Source: Spirogloea muscicola (Eukaryota > Streptophyta > Zygnematophyceae > Spirogloeales > Spirogloeaceae). From it: a DNA stretch of 38,210 nucleotides. The position numbers and the translations under genes are program-made. The notes below the pieces were generated by a model. The model was not told where the DNA came from and did not search any database. It worked only from the letters and a program-made list of their open reading frames with translations. Positions 20,859 to 29,068 of the stretch are shown in pieces; the first letter of the stretch is position 1, and every line of letters begins with the position of its first letter. The stretch lies in assembly GCA_009602725.1 (NCBI GenBank), contig WELB01000008.1, positions 1,440,739 through 1,478,948 on the forward strand, written 5' to 3'.

Positions 20859-21583
20859 GGCCGGCTCCAGCCCGACCCGCTTGCACAGCACTGGCCACTG
20901 CCTCTTCGGTGCGCTCGGCTGGCAGGCCAAGGTGGCCTGTGGCAACCACCGGGGCACCAGCACCAACAGCAGCTGCCACCAAGAAGTGGCAGGCCAGCGC
21001 AGCCTGGCAGCGGCCCAGGCCTTCAGTAGCACACTATGGGATGTCGTGAAGCCAAGCTGAGTGAGCTCCGGCAGCCACGGCACTGTCGCAACCGCCGCCA
21101 CTGGAAGGCGCAGCCAACCCAATTGCGGTGGCACTGCTGGCACCCGTTTCTGCTCTGTCACCACCTCTGCCTCGTGATCTTCAGCAGCGTTTGCCCAGCG
21201 TTTGACGTCGTTGGGCAGGCCGGCTGCCTTCGAACGCCCCGAGCCGCCGCCTGCACAATGGAGGCCCGACAGCGGCGGCGCCGACGGCAGCCGGGTCACG
21301 AGTGCGCCAGAAGAAGGCGGCGAGGCGGCGCGGTCGACCGGCCCGACCGAGAGGCTCGCCGACGGCGGCCCGACCAGGCCGCCGTTAACGGACGGAGTGG
21401 CCGGAACCTCCATCGAGGCCCGACACGCCGGCCTCTCGAACCCGTCGGGCTGTGCGGCAGCCATGGATCCTGGCGGCTCGGCGCAACAGCCGCCGCCGCC
21501 TGCGGCACCGCCCGGCGAGCTCGCCGCCGGCGGGGCCGAGACCGCTGGCGACGGCTGGCCGCTCGGCGAGGCGGGCGCCCGCC
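20859..21583 (-). other. GC-rich open region upstream of the macro-domain exon
   Basis: The minus-strand frame leading into the first macro-domain exon has no stop from about 21464 on (start MAAAQPDGFERPACRASM). It may be a long N-terminal extension, 5' UTR, or exon plus intron; a good acceptor (GTTGCCACAG) lies near 20935. No domain recognised. The right side runs into the assembly gap. Confidence 0.4.
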
Positions 21584-22563
21584 NNNNNNNNNNNNNNNNN
21601 NNNNNNNNNNNNNNNNNNNNNNNNNNNNNNNNNNNNNNNNNNNNNNNNNNNNNNNNNNNNNNNNNNNNNNNNNNNNNNNNNNNNNNNNNNNNNNNNNNNN
21701 NNNNNNNNNNNNNNNNNNNNNNNNNNNNNNNNNNNNNNNNNNNNNNNNNNNNNNNNNNNNNNNNNNNNNNNNNNNNNNNNNNNNNNNNNNNNNNNNNNNN
21801 NNNNNNNNNNNNNNNNNNNNNNNNNNNNNNNNNNNNNNNNNNNNNNNNNNNNNNNNNNNNNNNNNNNNNNNNNNNNNNNNNNNNNNNNNNNNNNNNNNNN
21901 NNNNNNNNNNNNNNNNNNNNNNNNNNNNNNNNNNNNNNNNNNNNNNNNNNNNNNNNNNNNNNNNNNNNNNNNNNNNNNNNNNNNNNNNNNNNNNNNNNNN
22001 NNNNNNNNNNNNNNNNNNNNNNNNNNNNNNNNNNNNNNNNNNNNNNNNNNNNNNNNNNNNNNNNNNNNNNNNNNNNNNNNNNNNNNNNNNNNNNNNNNNN
22101 NNNNNNNNNNNNNNNNNNNNNNNNNNNNNNNNNNNNNNNNNNNNNNNNNNNNNNNNNNNNNNNNNNNNNNNNNNNNNNNNNNNNNNNNNNNNNNNNNNNN
22201 NNNNNNNNNNNNNNNNNNNNNNNNNNNNNNNNNNNNNNNNNNNNNNNNNNNNNNNNNNNNNNNNNNNNNNNNNNNNNNNNNNNNNNNNNNNNNNNNNNNN
22301 NNNNNNNNNNNNNNNNNNNNNNNNNNNNNNNNNNNNNNNNNNNNNNNNNNNNNNNNNNNNNNNNNNNNNNNNNNNNNNNNNNNNNNNNNNNNNNNNNNNN
22401 NNNNNNNNNNNNNNNNNNNNNNNNNNNNNNNNNNNNNNNNNNNNNNNNNNNNNNNNNNNNNNNNNNNNNNNNNNNNNNNNNNNNNNNNNNNNNNNNNNNN
22501 NNNNNNNNNNNNNNNNNNNNNNNNNNNNNNNNNNNNNNNNNNNNNNNNNNNNNNNNNNNNNNN
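21584..22563. other. Assembly gap (980 N)
   Basis: Run of unresolved bases between a GC-rich region and a LINE tail. Long open frames across it are artefacts of the Ns. Confidence 0.99.
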
Positions 22564-23095
22564 AGCGACTCAGGCCCCTTTGTAGCTGCTCACCGCTCTT
22601 AGGCCCCTCTGAACCTTTGTGCATTCTTTTTGGGCTGGCTTTCGCAGCCCTTGCCCCCATTGTCTGCAACGAGCTCAGGCGTATGCTCTGCATCAGAAAG
22701 CTGGTCGAGCCTTAGCTGCTGGCACAAGAGCTAGTCAATTGCCGTCCGGTATTCGAGCGTCAGCTAGCGACCTCTATGTGCTGACTCGTGGTTACTGAGC
22801 GGGTCAGCTTAGCAGCAGGTGACGTACATTTGTCCAATGTGCTTGCCTTTGTACTTGGCCACACATGGCCTCCCCATCTCTTAATATACACGCATTTTCA
22901 TTGGGAGTGCCACTTCTTCCACACGCGAGCGGGCCGTGCTATGGCCGCCGCCTCTGGGTCTCGTCGGAGTGCCTCTTTCCCTGCAGCGAGTTACTCAGAC
23001 CTGATGTTGCTCACGCGCGAGTACTGAGCTTCCCTCTGCATCGTCTTGTGTTTTGTAGTGTAGTCCTTCTCCGGCTCCACTTTCTTCACCCCACA
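22564..23095 (+). mobile_element. LINE tail with two successive ORF-end modules
   Basis: Starts with the tail sequence GGCCCCTCTGAACC...TTTTTGGGCTGGC (stem-loop near 22632). An ORF-end module ASDLYVLTRGY with TGA at 22796-22798 follows, then CATTGGGAGTGCCACTTCTT, then a second module RAGRAMAAASGSRRSASFPA, SYSDLMLLTREY with TGA at 23025-23027. The upstream part of the element is lost in the gap. Confidence 0.8.
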
Positions 23096-23880
23096 AGCCG
23101 GTGGGCCACGTCTTCTCCTGGACGTGGTCACTACCGACGCAGTCGCCCGCTCCCACCCAGCCCAGTATGCCACCAAGGCTGGGTATGCGGTCGCCTGCGC
23201 CGCTCGGGCAAAAGAGAGAAGGCGCGCGGGGCGCATGAATTGAAAGGGAGGCCAATCCAAGCCAATACATTGTTCAGGCAGAGCAAAAGAGCAGAAGCAT
23301 GCTGACCACCCGCCGGAAGACGTGTTCTTCCCGCTGGCTATCGACACCCATGGGGCGTTGGGTGCTCGGTGGCTCGAGCTGCTCAACCAGCTCGCCCGCC
23401 ACGCCATCGCCCGCCGCTTCCATGGGGAGCCGGTGGACTTCCCTGCAGCCGGGTCGCTCGCGCAGGTGTACCGAATGCGCGTGGCCATCTCGCTGCAGAG
23501 GTCAATGGCCCGCGTGCTGCACCTGCGTGCCAGCCGCGCCCTCGCTGCTGCCTCTGGCTCTGGCCAGGGGACCAACTTCCAGCAGCCTAGCATCTCGGAC
23601 CTGCGACTGCTTGGGCAGGGGTTACTGAGTGATTCGTAGCTGCTTTGTTGCTTCTTGTGCTTCTTTTTCTTAGCGCTTCCCCTGGCCCCCTTCACGTACT
23701 TTGTTCATTCTTTTTTGGGCTGGCTTTTCCAGCCCCAATCCTCAATGGGCGAGCACTTTCTTCTTTCTTTGGTTTTGGACATTGTCCATCCTTTATGGGC
23801 TGGCTTTGCCAGCCCTTCTTCTCTATCGGCGAGCACGTTCTTTGCACAGCCTTGTGAAGGCTCTTCTTTCATGGTGGACC
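23096..23880 (+). mobile_element. LINE 3' fragment, frameshifted, with nested insertion
   Basis: Homologous to 32748-33330: GGGCCACGTCTTCTCCTGGA (endonuclease region), then FPLAIDTHGALGARW, HAIARRFHGEPVDFPAAGSL, QVYRMRVAISLQRSMARVLH. The last codons carry an extra base (CTTGGGCAGGGG against CTTAGCAGGGG), which moves the final TGA (23626-23628) out of frame. The reading is interrupted by a 66-bp insertion at 23217-23282. The tail shows perfect hairpins GGGCTGG/CCAGCCC (23717-23735) and GGGCTGGC-TTT-GCCAGCCC (23797-23815). Confidence 0.88.
23217..23282 (+). mobile_element. 66-bp mini-insertion with 9-bp target duplication
   Basis: Begins AGAAGGCGCGCGGGGCGCAT and ends CAATACATTGTTCAGGCAGA. It is flanked on both sides by GCAAAAGAG (23208-23216 and 23283-23291), which matches the uninterrupted LINE sequence (GGCCAAAGAG at about 32858). 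A near-identical unit lies at 34329-34394. Confidence 0.8.
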
Positions 23881-24092
23881 GCGGCTACTTGCGGACGTGG
23901 TGACAACTGACGCGTTCGACTGCGCCGACCCCACTCTCTCTGCTCCAAGGCAGGGCATGCAGTGGCCAGTGGCGCTCAAGGAAGCTGAGTATGCAGATCA
24001 TCCGCCGGAGGACGACTTCTTCCCCCTTGCCATCGACATCCTCGGGGCGTTCGGCGCTCGGTCGCTCGAGCTCCTGCATCGGGGATACTCTA
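23881..24092 (+). mobile_element. LINE endonuclease-region fragment
   Basis: Translation LLADVVTTDAFDCADP, EYADHPPEDDFFPLAIDI, GAFGARSLELLHRGY resembles the LINE downstream of the RLE aspartate, with an internal deletion joining the LELL segment directly to an RGY end. It follows the tail of the previous copy, so copies are stacked head to tail. Confidence 0.75.
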
Positions 24093-24950
24093 CGCTTTCC
24101 ACTTTCATAACATGCACCTTATCATTCACATTTCGTCCATACGCCTTTGGGACACGGCCAGGCGCCTGGGCAAGCCCGGTAGCCTGCAAGAAGTAGAAGC
24201 ACACAGACGCTGTGCGGCTGCCATTCGACGTCATCGTTGCAGCTGAATGCATGTAGAGGAGCCTCGATTTCGGAAAGGTGGGCTCTTGCTGCAACTAGGA
24301 GACGGTCGTCCTCTTAAGCCTTCATGCTGCGGACTCAGTAGGCGCACAACTTTTCTCGATAGGTCCTTCCGATGCACTTCTCAGCGGAGCAGGGCAACAT
24401 GTACTGTCAGCCAGCCAGTCTAAGCTTGAAAAGAATGCCAATGGCGAAGTGGCACCAGACATTGATTTCAGTTGGTCCTTCAGGTTCCTTATGGGCCCTC
24501 AAGCTTTCTTGCGCTGGTTGCAGACATTGCCTGTGAGGCTAAGCTACTTGCCCTGCTCACGAAACCGAGCGAGGCCAAGAGGGATGTGCCTCTCAGGCTC
24601 CTGAGCCATGCAGAACATGTGAGGTGGGGAAGCTCCTCACAGACTCGTCACGAAGGGCGCATATGCTAACTGCTAGCTTCTGCACTTGGCATTGCAAGCT
24701 TACTCTGACATGGTGCTGGAGCCAGTAGCGATGACCTGCAGATCATGATTGAAGTGAGAAAGTCAATGATCAAGAAAGGCTACGTTTGAGTACGCGAGTG
24801 GGCAATGGACATTTTGGGCGCATGACATGAATTTGATCAGGCCTGACAAGCGTTTGACCTGCACGACATCCGTCAGATGGGCAAATGATGAAGACATGAT
24901 CGAACCCTGTCAGTGAACGAGCTACTCAACTTGAGGAGCGGTCTAGTCTT
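24093..24950. other. No confirmed gene; one isolated exon-like block
   Basis: Apart from the exon-like segment at 24484-24618 (separate entry), no recognisable coding or repeat content. Confidence 0.4.
24484..24618 (+). other. Isolated exon-like open block
   Basis: A TCCTTCAG acceptor is followed by 45 open codons (contains SSFLALVADIACEAKLLALL and RDVPLRLLSHAEH) and a GTGAGG donor, in phase 0 at both ends. No partner exons or family found; may be chance or a gene remnant. Confidence 0.25.
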
Positions 24951-24952
24951 TA

Positions 24953-26174
24953 CTACCTTTGGCTGCTAGTCTTCTTTAGGTCGAGCAGCATCTTCTCCAG
25001 TCCATCGTAAAGGTGATGCCGTTGGCTTTGTTGACCTTCCGTCCTTTCTATGAGTTCGATGATGGTGTCAGCTTGCTCCTTAATGCAGAAGGTGCTGAGT
25101 ACTTTACCAGTATCAGCATATAGCTTGTCAATGATCGCTTCTCCCCAGCTGCGGTAGCAGCTGACGTGGGCCAAGGTTGGCACCCAAAGGAGGAGGAAAG
25201 AGAGAGCCCCTTGCCGGCCTCGAGGGTCAGGCGCCCCATCGCAAGGTCGCAGAGTAAGCTCCGCACAATTACGTCAATGATTGGGCGTGTGTTGCAGCCG
25301 ATAATATAAGTCGTAATTGAGCGGGCCAGCCACTCCTGGGAAGCAAGCAGCTCGGCGAGCTTCTGCCGAAATCCTAGGCCGTGGACCTGTTCGAGCAGCC
25401 AGATGAATCGTGGGCAACCTCCCGCTGGGGTCCATTCTCTTTGCGAGCGTGCTGGCCTCCCTGCGTAGGACATCAGAGACGCCATCTTCCACGCCGTGGT
25501 GGAGGGCGTGGTCCGTGCCAGCGATGTTCTTGAGCATGGCCGTGAGCGTGGCCTTATGAGTCTTGACCGTTGCTTCTATGGAAATGGACATCCATGTGAT
25601 GTTGTCGAGCGCGTCATCAAGCAGCGCCGGCGTGACGCGGCGCACCACCCCATCGGCCCTTTTCAAAGATCCACCAACGCGACGGGCCAAGAGCTTCTAG
25701 CAGAGGCTGTCGTTCAGGGGAATGGAGGTGGCAAGGGCCGTGATGGCCGCCTCCTCTGCAGCAGTCCACGGAATGCGGGCCAGATACTCGACGGCGTGGT
25801 TGATGCCGTCCTGGAAGAGCAGCTCGGCACATACCAGCAGGACGCGCAGCGCGTCGTCGAAGCAATGCAGCGGCGCCGCCAGCGCAGGCTTCTCGTACAC
25901 CAGCGACCGCACGGTAGGCTTCAAGTGTGCCATCGCTGGTGCCGCCCACCGCCGTCAAAACCACAGTCGTCACGCCGCCGCTGCTGCTGGTACCGCTGCC
26001 GGCCCATGCTGCAGAGCACCGCGCAGCAAGGAAAGCGCTCTGCTGGCACACGACGGCCTTGTGGAGGTGGAGGTTGATGGCGCCGTCGCCAGAGTCGTCC
26101 AGCACCGTGAGCTGAACGTCTGCCGTGTCGCGATCGTTGAAGCGGGGCTTCGGAGTAGCAGGTTTAACCGCCAT
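24953..26174 (-). pseudogene. BTB/POZ-domain protein, intronless and broken
   Basis: ATG at 26174 begins a BTB/POZ domain: RFNDRDTADVQLTVLDD, LHLHKAVVCQQSAFLAARCS, VTTVVLTAVGG. Further down are ALRVLLVCAELLFQDGINHA and VEYLARIPWTAAEEAAI, typical of plant BTB proteins that act as substrate adaptors of Cullin-3 ubiquitin ligases (family known; recalled). A C-terminal helical region ends KMLLDLKKTSSQR-stop at 24953. Lesions: a one-base frame change near 25935, an in-frame TAG at 25697-25699 (SLC-stop-KLLARR), and frame changes near 25425 and 25205. No plausible introns separate the pieces, unlike other genes here. Either a decayed, possibly retro-copied gene, or sequencing errors. Confidence 0.75.
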
Positions 26175-26580
26175 GCTGGGAGCACAGCCACCGCCGCAGC
26201 CGCAGCCGGGCTGCCAATATTGGCCTCCGGGCGCGGAGGCGGAGGCCTAACGACGAGCTCACGACCGCAGCACCGCCGGTGAGCTTGGCAGCTGCCGTCT
26301 CACGTCACACCCTCGTCCCCAGGGCAGGCGGCCGCCGAGGCGCGCTCGGGAGTGCCGCTTCTGCAACGGGCGCGACTGGCAGCTCCAGGCAGTGCGGCTT
26401 CCGGATGCCGCCTGCAGGCGGCGGGCGGGGCGGAGCTCTCCAGGCATGCATGCACCCGGCTGGCTTCCACAGCCGCCCCTTGTTTGCACCAGCCGCTTGC
26501 CCTCTCGGCCAGGCGCATGCGGGAAGCTCCCCAGAAAGAAAGAAATGGCGGCTGCCGATCATACACTAATAAAAAGATAA
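26175..26580. other. GC-rich, no gene recognised
   Basis: Upstream of the BTB remnant. Open frames here are Ala/Arg/Pro-rich products of base composition. Confidence 0.45.
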
Positions 26581-26584
26581 TGCG

Positions 26585-26835
26585 AAGGGGTTTGACCACG
26601 GGATGCGCGCGGCCGGGCCGCTGACCGCGCGCCGCGCCTCGCCGGGGCGCGCTCCGGGCGCGGGGCGGCCGCCTCGCTTGATGCGCGCCCGGAGGGGTTT
26701 TCTGGCGGCCGGGGTTCGACCACGGGATGGGGAGCCGCTGATTGCGCGGCTCGCCTCGCCGGGGCGCGCTCCGGGCGCGGGGCGGCCGCCTCGCCTCGGT
26801 CCGCGCCCGGGGGGGTTTTCGGCGGCGGGCCGCGT
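26585..26835. repeat. Two tandem GC-rich units of about 124 bp
   Basis: GACCACGGGATG at 26594 and 26718 starts two copies that share CTCGCCGGGGCGCGCTCCGG and GCGCGGGGCGGCCGCCTCGC and end in GGGGTTTTC(T/G)GGCGG. Very high GC. Confidence 0.8.
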
Positions 26836-26919
26836 CCGGGGAGGGTGAGTCACCCCGGTCCGGGGGTGGGTGGGGGGAACTTTCCGGATGCCTCTCGCGC
26901 CCCCCCCCCCCCCCCCACC

Positions 26920-27280
26920 CGGGGGACGCGGTTCGCCGGCCGGCTGTCGGTGTGGCCCTCCCGCCCGCCTCCGAGCGAGCTGCCCTCCTCGAAGCGGCTG
27001 CGGTGTTCTTCTGGGACGAGGCCGCCATGCAGAACCGTGCGGTTGTGGAGGCCGTGGATGCGATGCCGCGTGTGGTGCGTCGAGATGGAACGCGACCGTT
27101 TGGTGGAGCGCGGATGGTGCTTCTCGGGGATTTCCGACGGATTGGGCCGGTCGTACGGGGCGCTGGGAGGACTGCTACGGTGGATGCCGGCCTGAAGAGT
27201 TCGTACCTCCGGCGAATGACACACGAGATGGTGCTCTTGCAGCCTGTTCGGACTGCCGGCGATGTGGAGTGGGCGATGTT
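26920..27280 (+). pseudogene. Helitron PIF1-like helicase remnant
   Basis: The plus-strand frame reads ERAALLEAAAVFFWDEAAM, PFGGARMVLLGDFRRIGPV, VDAGLKSSYL, VLLQPVR. This is the Walker B (WDEA) and motif III (LLGDFRQ-like) region of PIF1-type helicases as carried by Helitron rolling-circle transposons. The Walker A region and the Rep domain are absent, and the frame runs into telomere-like repeats at 27279. About 100 residues remain of a protein normally well over 1000 long. Confidence 0.8.
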
Positions 27281-27320
27281 TGGGGTTTGGGGTTTAGGGT
27301 TTTTAGGGTTTGGGGTTTTT
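27279..27320. repeat. Interstitial telomere-like repeat (TTTAGGG), copy 1
   Basis: TTTGGGGTTTGGGGTTTAGG followed by GTTTTTAGGGTTTGGGG: variant TTTAGGG units, directly after the helicase remnant, followed by TTTTTAGCGTTCTCTCTGCG. Confidence 0.8.
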
Positions 27321-27394
27321 AGCGTTCTCTCTGCGACCGAATGAGGCCTGCTGATATTAAAGAATGGGCTGTAAACAACGTCAGAACGGGTGGA

Positions 27395-27460
27395 GGATGG
27401 ACCACTCAGTAGCTACGAGTGAGGGGCCTCAACTTCGACAGACTGGCTGGCGGGAAATAT
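27395..27460 (-). mobile_element. LINE ORF-end module, about 65 bp scar
   Basis: Minus-strand frame reads LSKLRPLTRSY with stop TGA at 27405-27407, matching the LINE end at 34982. It lies between the two telomere-like repeats. Confidence 0.65.
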
Positions 27461-27639
27461 GTAACGAAGTTACACAAGATGGAACATCTATATTAAGGGA
27501 ATGATCGCTGGAGGGGGTACTGAGGAGGCGAAGGACGGGCGCGCGATATTAGAGAAAGCGCATCTCTGAATAATGGCGCGCGACGCTGATGAAGGAGCAA
27601 TATGGAATTCAGGAGCGCGACGGCGGCAAAGCCGGAATC

Positions 27640-27680
27640 TAGGGTTTGGGGTTTAGGGTTTTCAGGGTTTAGGGTTTTTA
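27640..27680. repeat. Interstitial telomere-like repeat (TTTAGGG), copy 2
   Basis: AGGGTTTGGGGTTTAGGGTT followed by TTCAGGGTTTAGGG. It is also followed by TTTTTAGCGTTCTGTCTGCG, so the repeat and its right flank form a duplicated block with copy 1. Confidence 0.8.
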
Positions 27681-27697
27681 GCGTTCTGTCTGCGGCC

Positions 27698-27730
27698 GCG
27701 CGCTGGGAGCATCGCGCACTGGCCCACTAG
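27698..27730 (+). other. Possible Helitron 3' end (hairpin plus CTAG)
   Basis: A GC stem GCGCG (27698-27702)/CGCGC (27713-27717) is followed after 9 bases by CTAG (27727-27730) and then T. Helitrons end in a short GC hairpin about 10 bases before CTRR and insert before T. It lies 450 bases after the helicase remnant. Suggestive only. Confidence 0.3.
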
Positions 27731-27734
27731 TATT

Positions 27735-28360
27735 TTTAAAAAAATAGGCTGTGCAAAGCCAGCCAGATGCATACAGGTTTTCATGACGGAGCCACAGGCT
27801 AGGCTAAGCTCCCCAGAAAGAGGGAAGGGAGGGAGATGACAAAGCGGCTGCTGCTATCAGGAACGCTGTGGAAGCGAAAAGCGTGTATTGAGTGATGGAG
27901 TGCCTGAGTGGCCACGTGCAAAGGCAAGCACATTCTTGAAACCAAACGTTCCTTATCGTCATAGAATACCTGCTGATATGACTTAGGTGCCTCCACATAA
28001 GCTTCGGGTAATCAAATGTGGACTGTTACCATAGGAGCCATGACCCCAAAGGAAGCGAACACTCCAAATTTTTCTGTCTTTTCAACGCCCACTAAACAGG
28101 TCTTATAATTCTCAAATATAAAAACTCTACCCTCTGCGGAAGTGAGGAATAGTAAGAATTTGCAGACCCCACATCCACCATGGCCATGACTTCATTCACT
28201 CGTTCTACAGATCACTCTATTGCCCTTCCGTGCAAGCCTTGTACCGTATATTCGAATTGGATAGTTGGAAGTATTCCATTCTTCTTTCATTTCTATGAAA
28301 AGTAGCATAAAAGAAATGTATTGACTTGCAAATAAATATTACTCCGATTCCGTCCTTGGC
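27735..28360. other. AT-rich intergenic, nothing recognised
   Basis: No coding frame with recognisable content and no clear repeat. Confidence 0.45.
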
Positions 28361-28364
28361 CTGA

Positions 28365-28520
28365 GTCTCCTCCAGATGTACATGACCTGCTGCTAAGCCG
28401 ATCCGCTCAGTGACCACGGCTCAGCAAGTAGAGGTTGCTGATGGATGGCCAACCACCGGACGGCAAAGTGCAAGCGCTTCTGCTACCAGAAGAGCTCGTC
28501 CAGCTTCTTGGTGCAAAGCA
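28365..28520 (-). mobile_element. LINE tail/ORF-end fragment
   Basis: Minus-strand frame ISNLYLLSRGH with TGA at 28407-28409, followed by GGCTTAGCAGCAGGTCATGT. It is colinear with 22700-22850 on the plus strand, including TTGCCGTCCGGT upstream, so both are copies of one tail subtype. Confidence 0.7.
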
Positions 28521-28524
28521 TGAG

Positions 28525-29065
28525 CCTGGTCTCGCTGCATACAGGCTGATCACAAGATGGCGCAAGAACAACAACTATGCTGCAGGCAGGCCCATTTCCC
28601 TCGGAAGCACATCCTCACGTCGTGCATATCTTAAAGTCGCAACGTTCTCGAGTTCAACATTCCAACGAGCACCTATGCATTCAAAGATGTTGACAGCCGG
28701 TAGTAGGAGGCGACCTCAGCAGGTGTAGTCGAAGTAATGCTGCAAACTTCTCTGCACTACCCACTACGTGGCCAGGTTGTCATCAGGGCTCTTTTGGTGG
28801 CGCCCATCAGCGACACTTGAACCCTTGTAAGACCTTGCTCTCTTTATATCAACAGACTCTCCACACTCTCTGCGCTGGCCCTCACATTGACCAAAACACT
28901 TCCCGCGAGCTTCTCCTCATGCAGAGGACCAACCTGAATTGTGATCTCTATGGTCCTCAGCGACTGCCCTCATAAGCTGTGGCGAGGCAACTACATGTTG
29001 ACAACTTATTGCCTACCTGATTGCTCAGCAACCATGAGAACGCTCTTGTTTCATATCACAAACTA
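28525..29065. other. Intergenic, nothing recognised
   Basis: Downstream of the DUF2252 gene. No recognisable gene or repeat. Confidence 0.4.
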
Positions 29066-29068
29066 ACA

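Noticed and set aside
21036-22715. Very long open frames across the gap region
   Set aside because: They consist of runs of unknown residues created by the 980 Ns.
27279-27680. A true chromosome end
   Set aside because: Repeats are short, degenerate and embedded in sequence with genes and LINEs on both sides.
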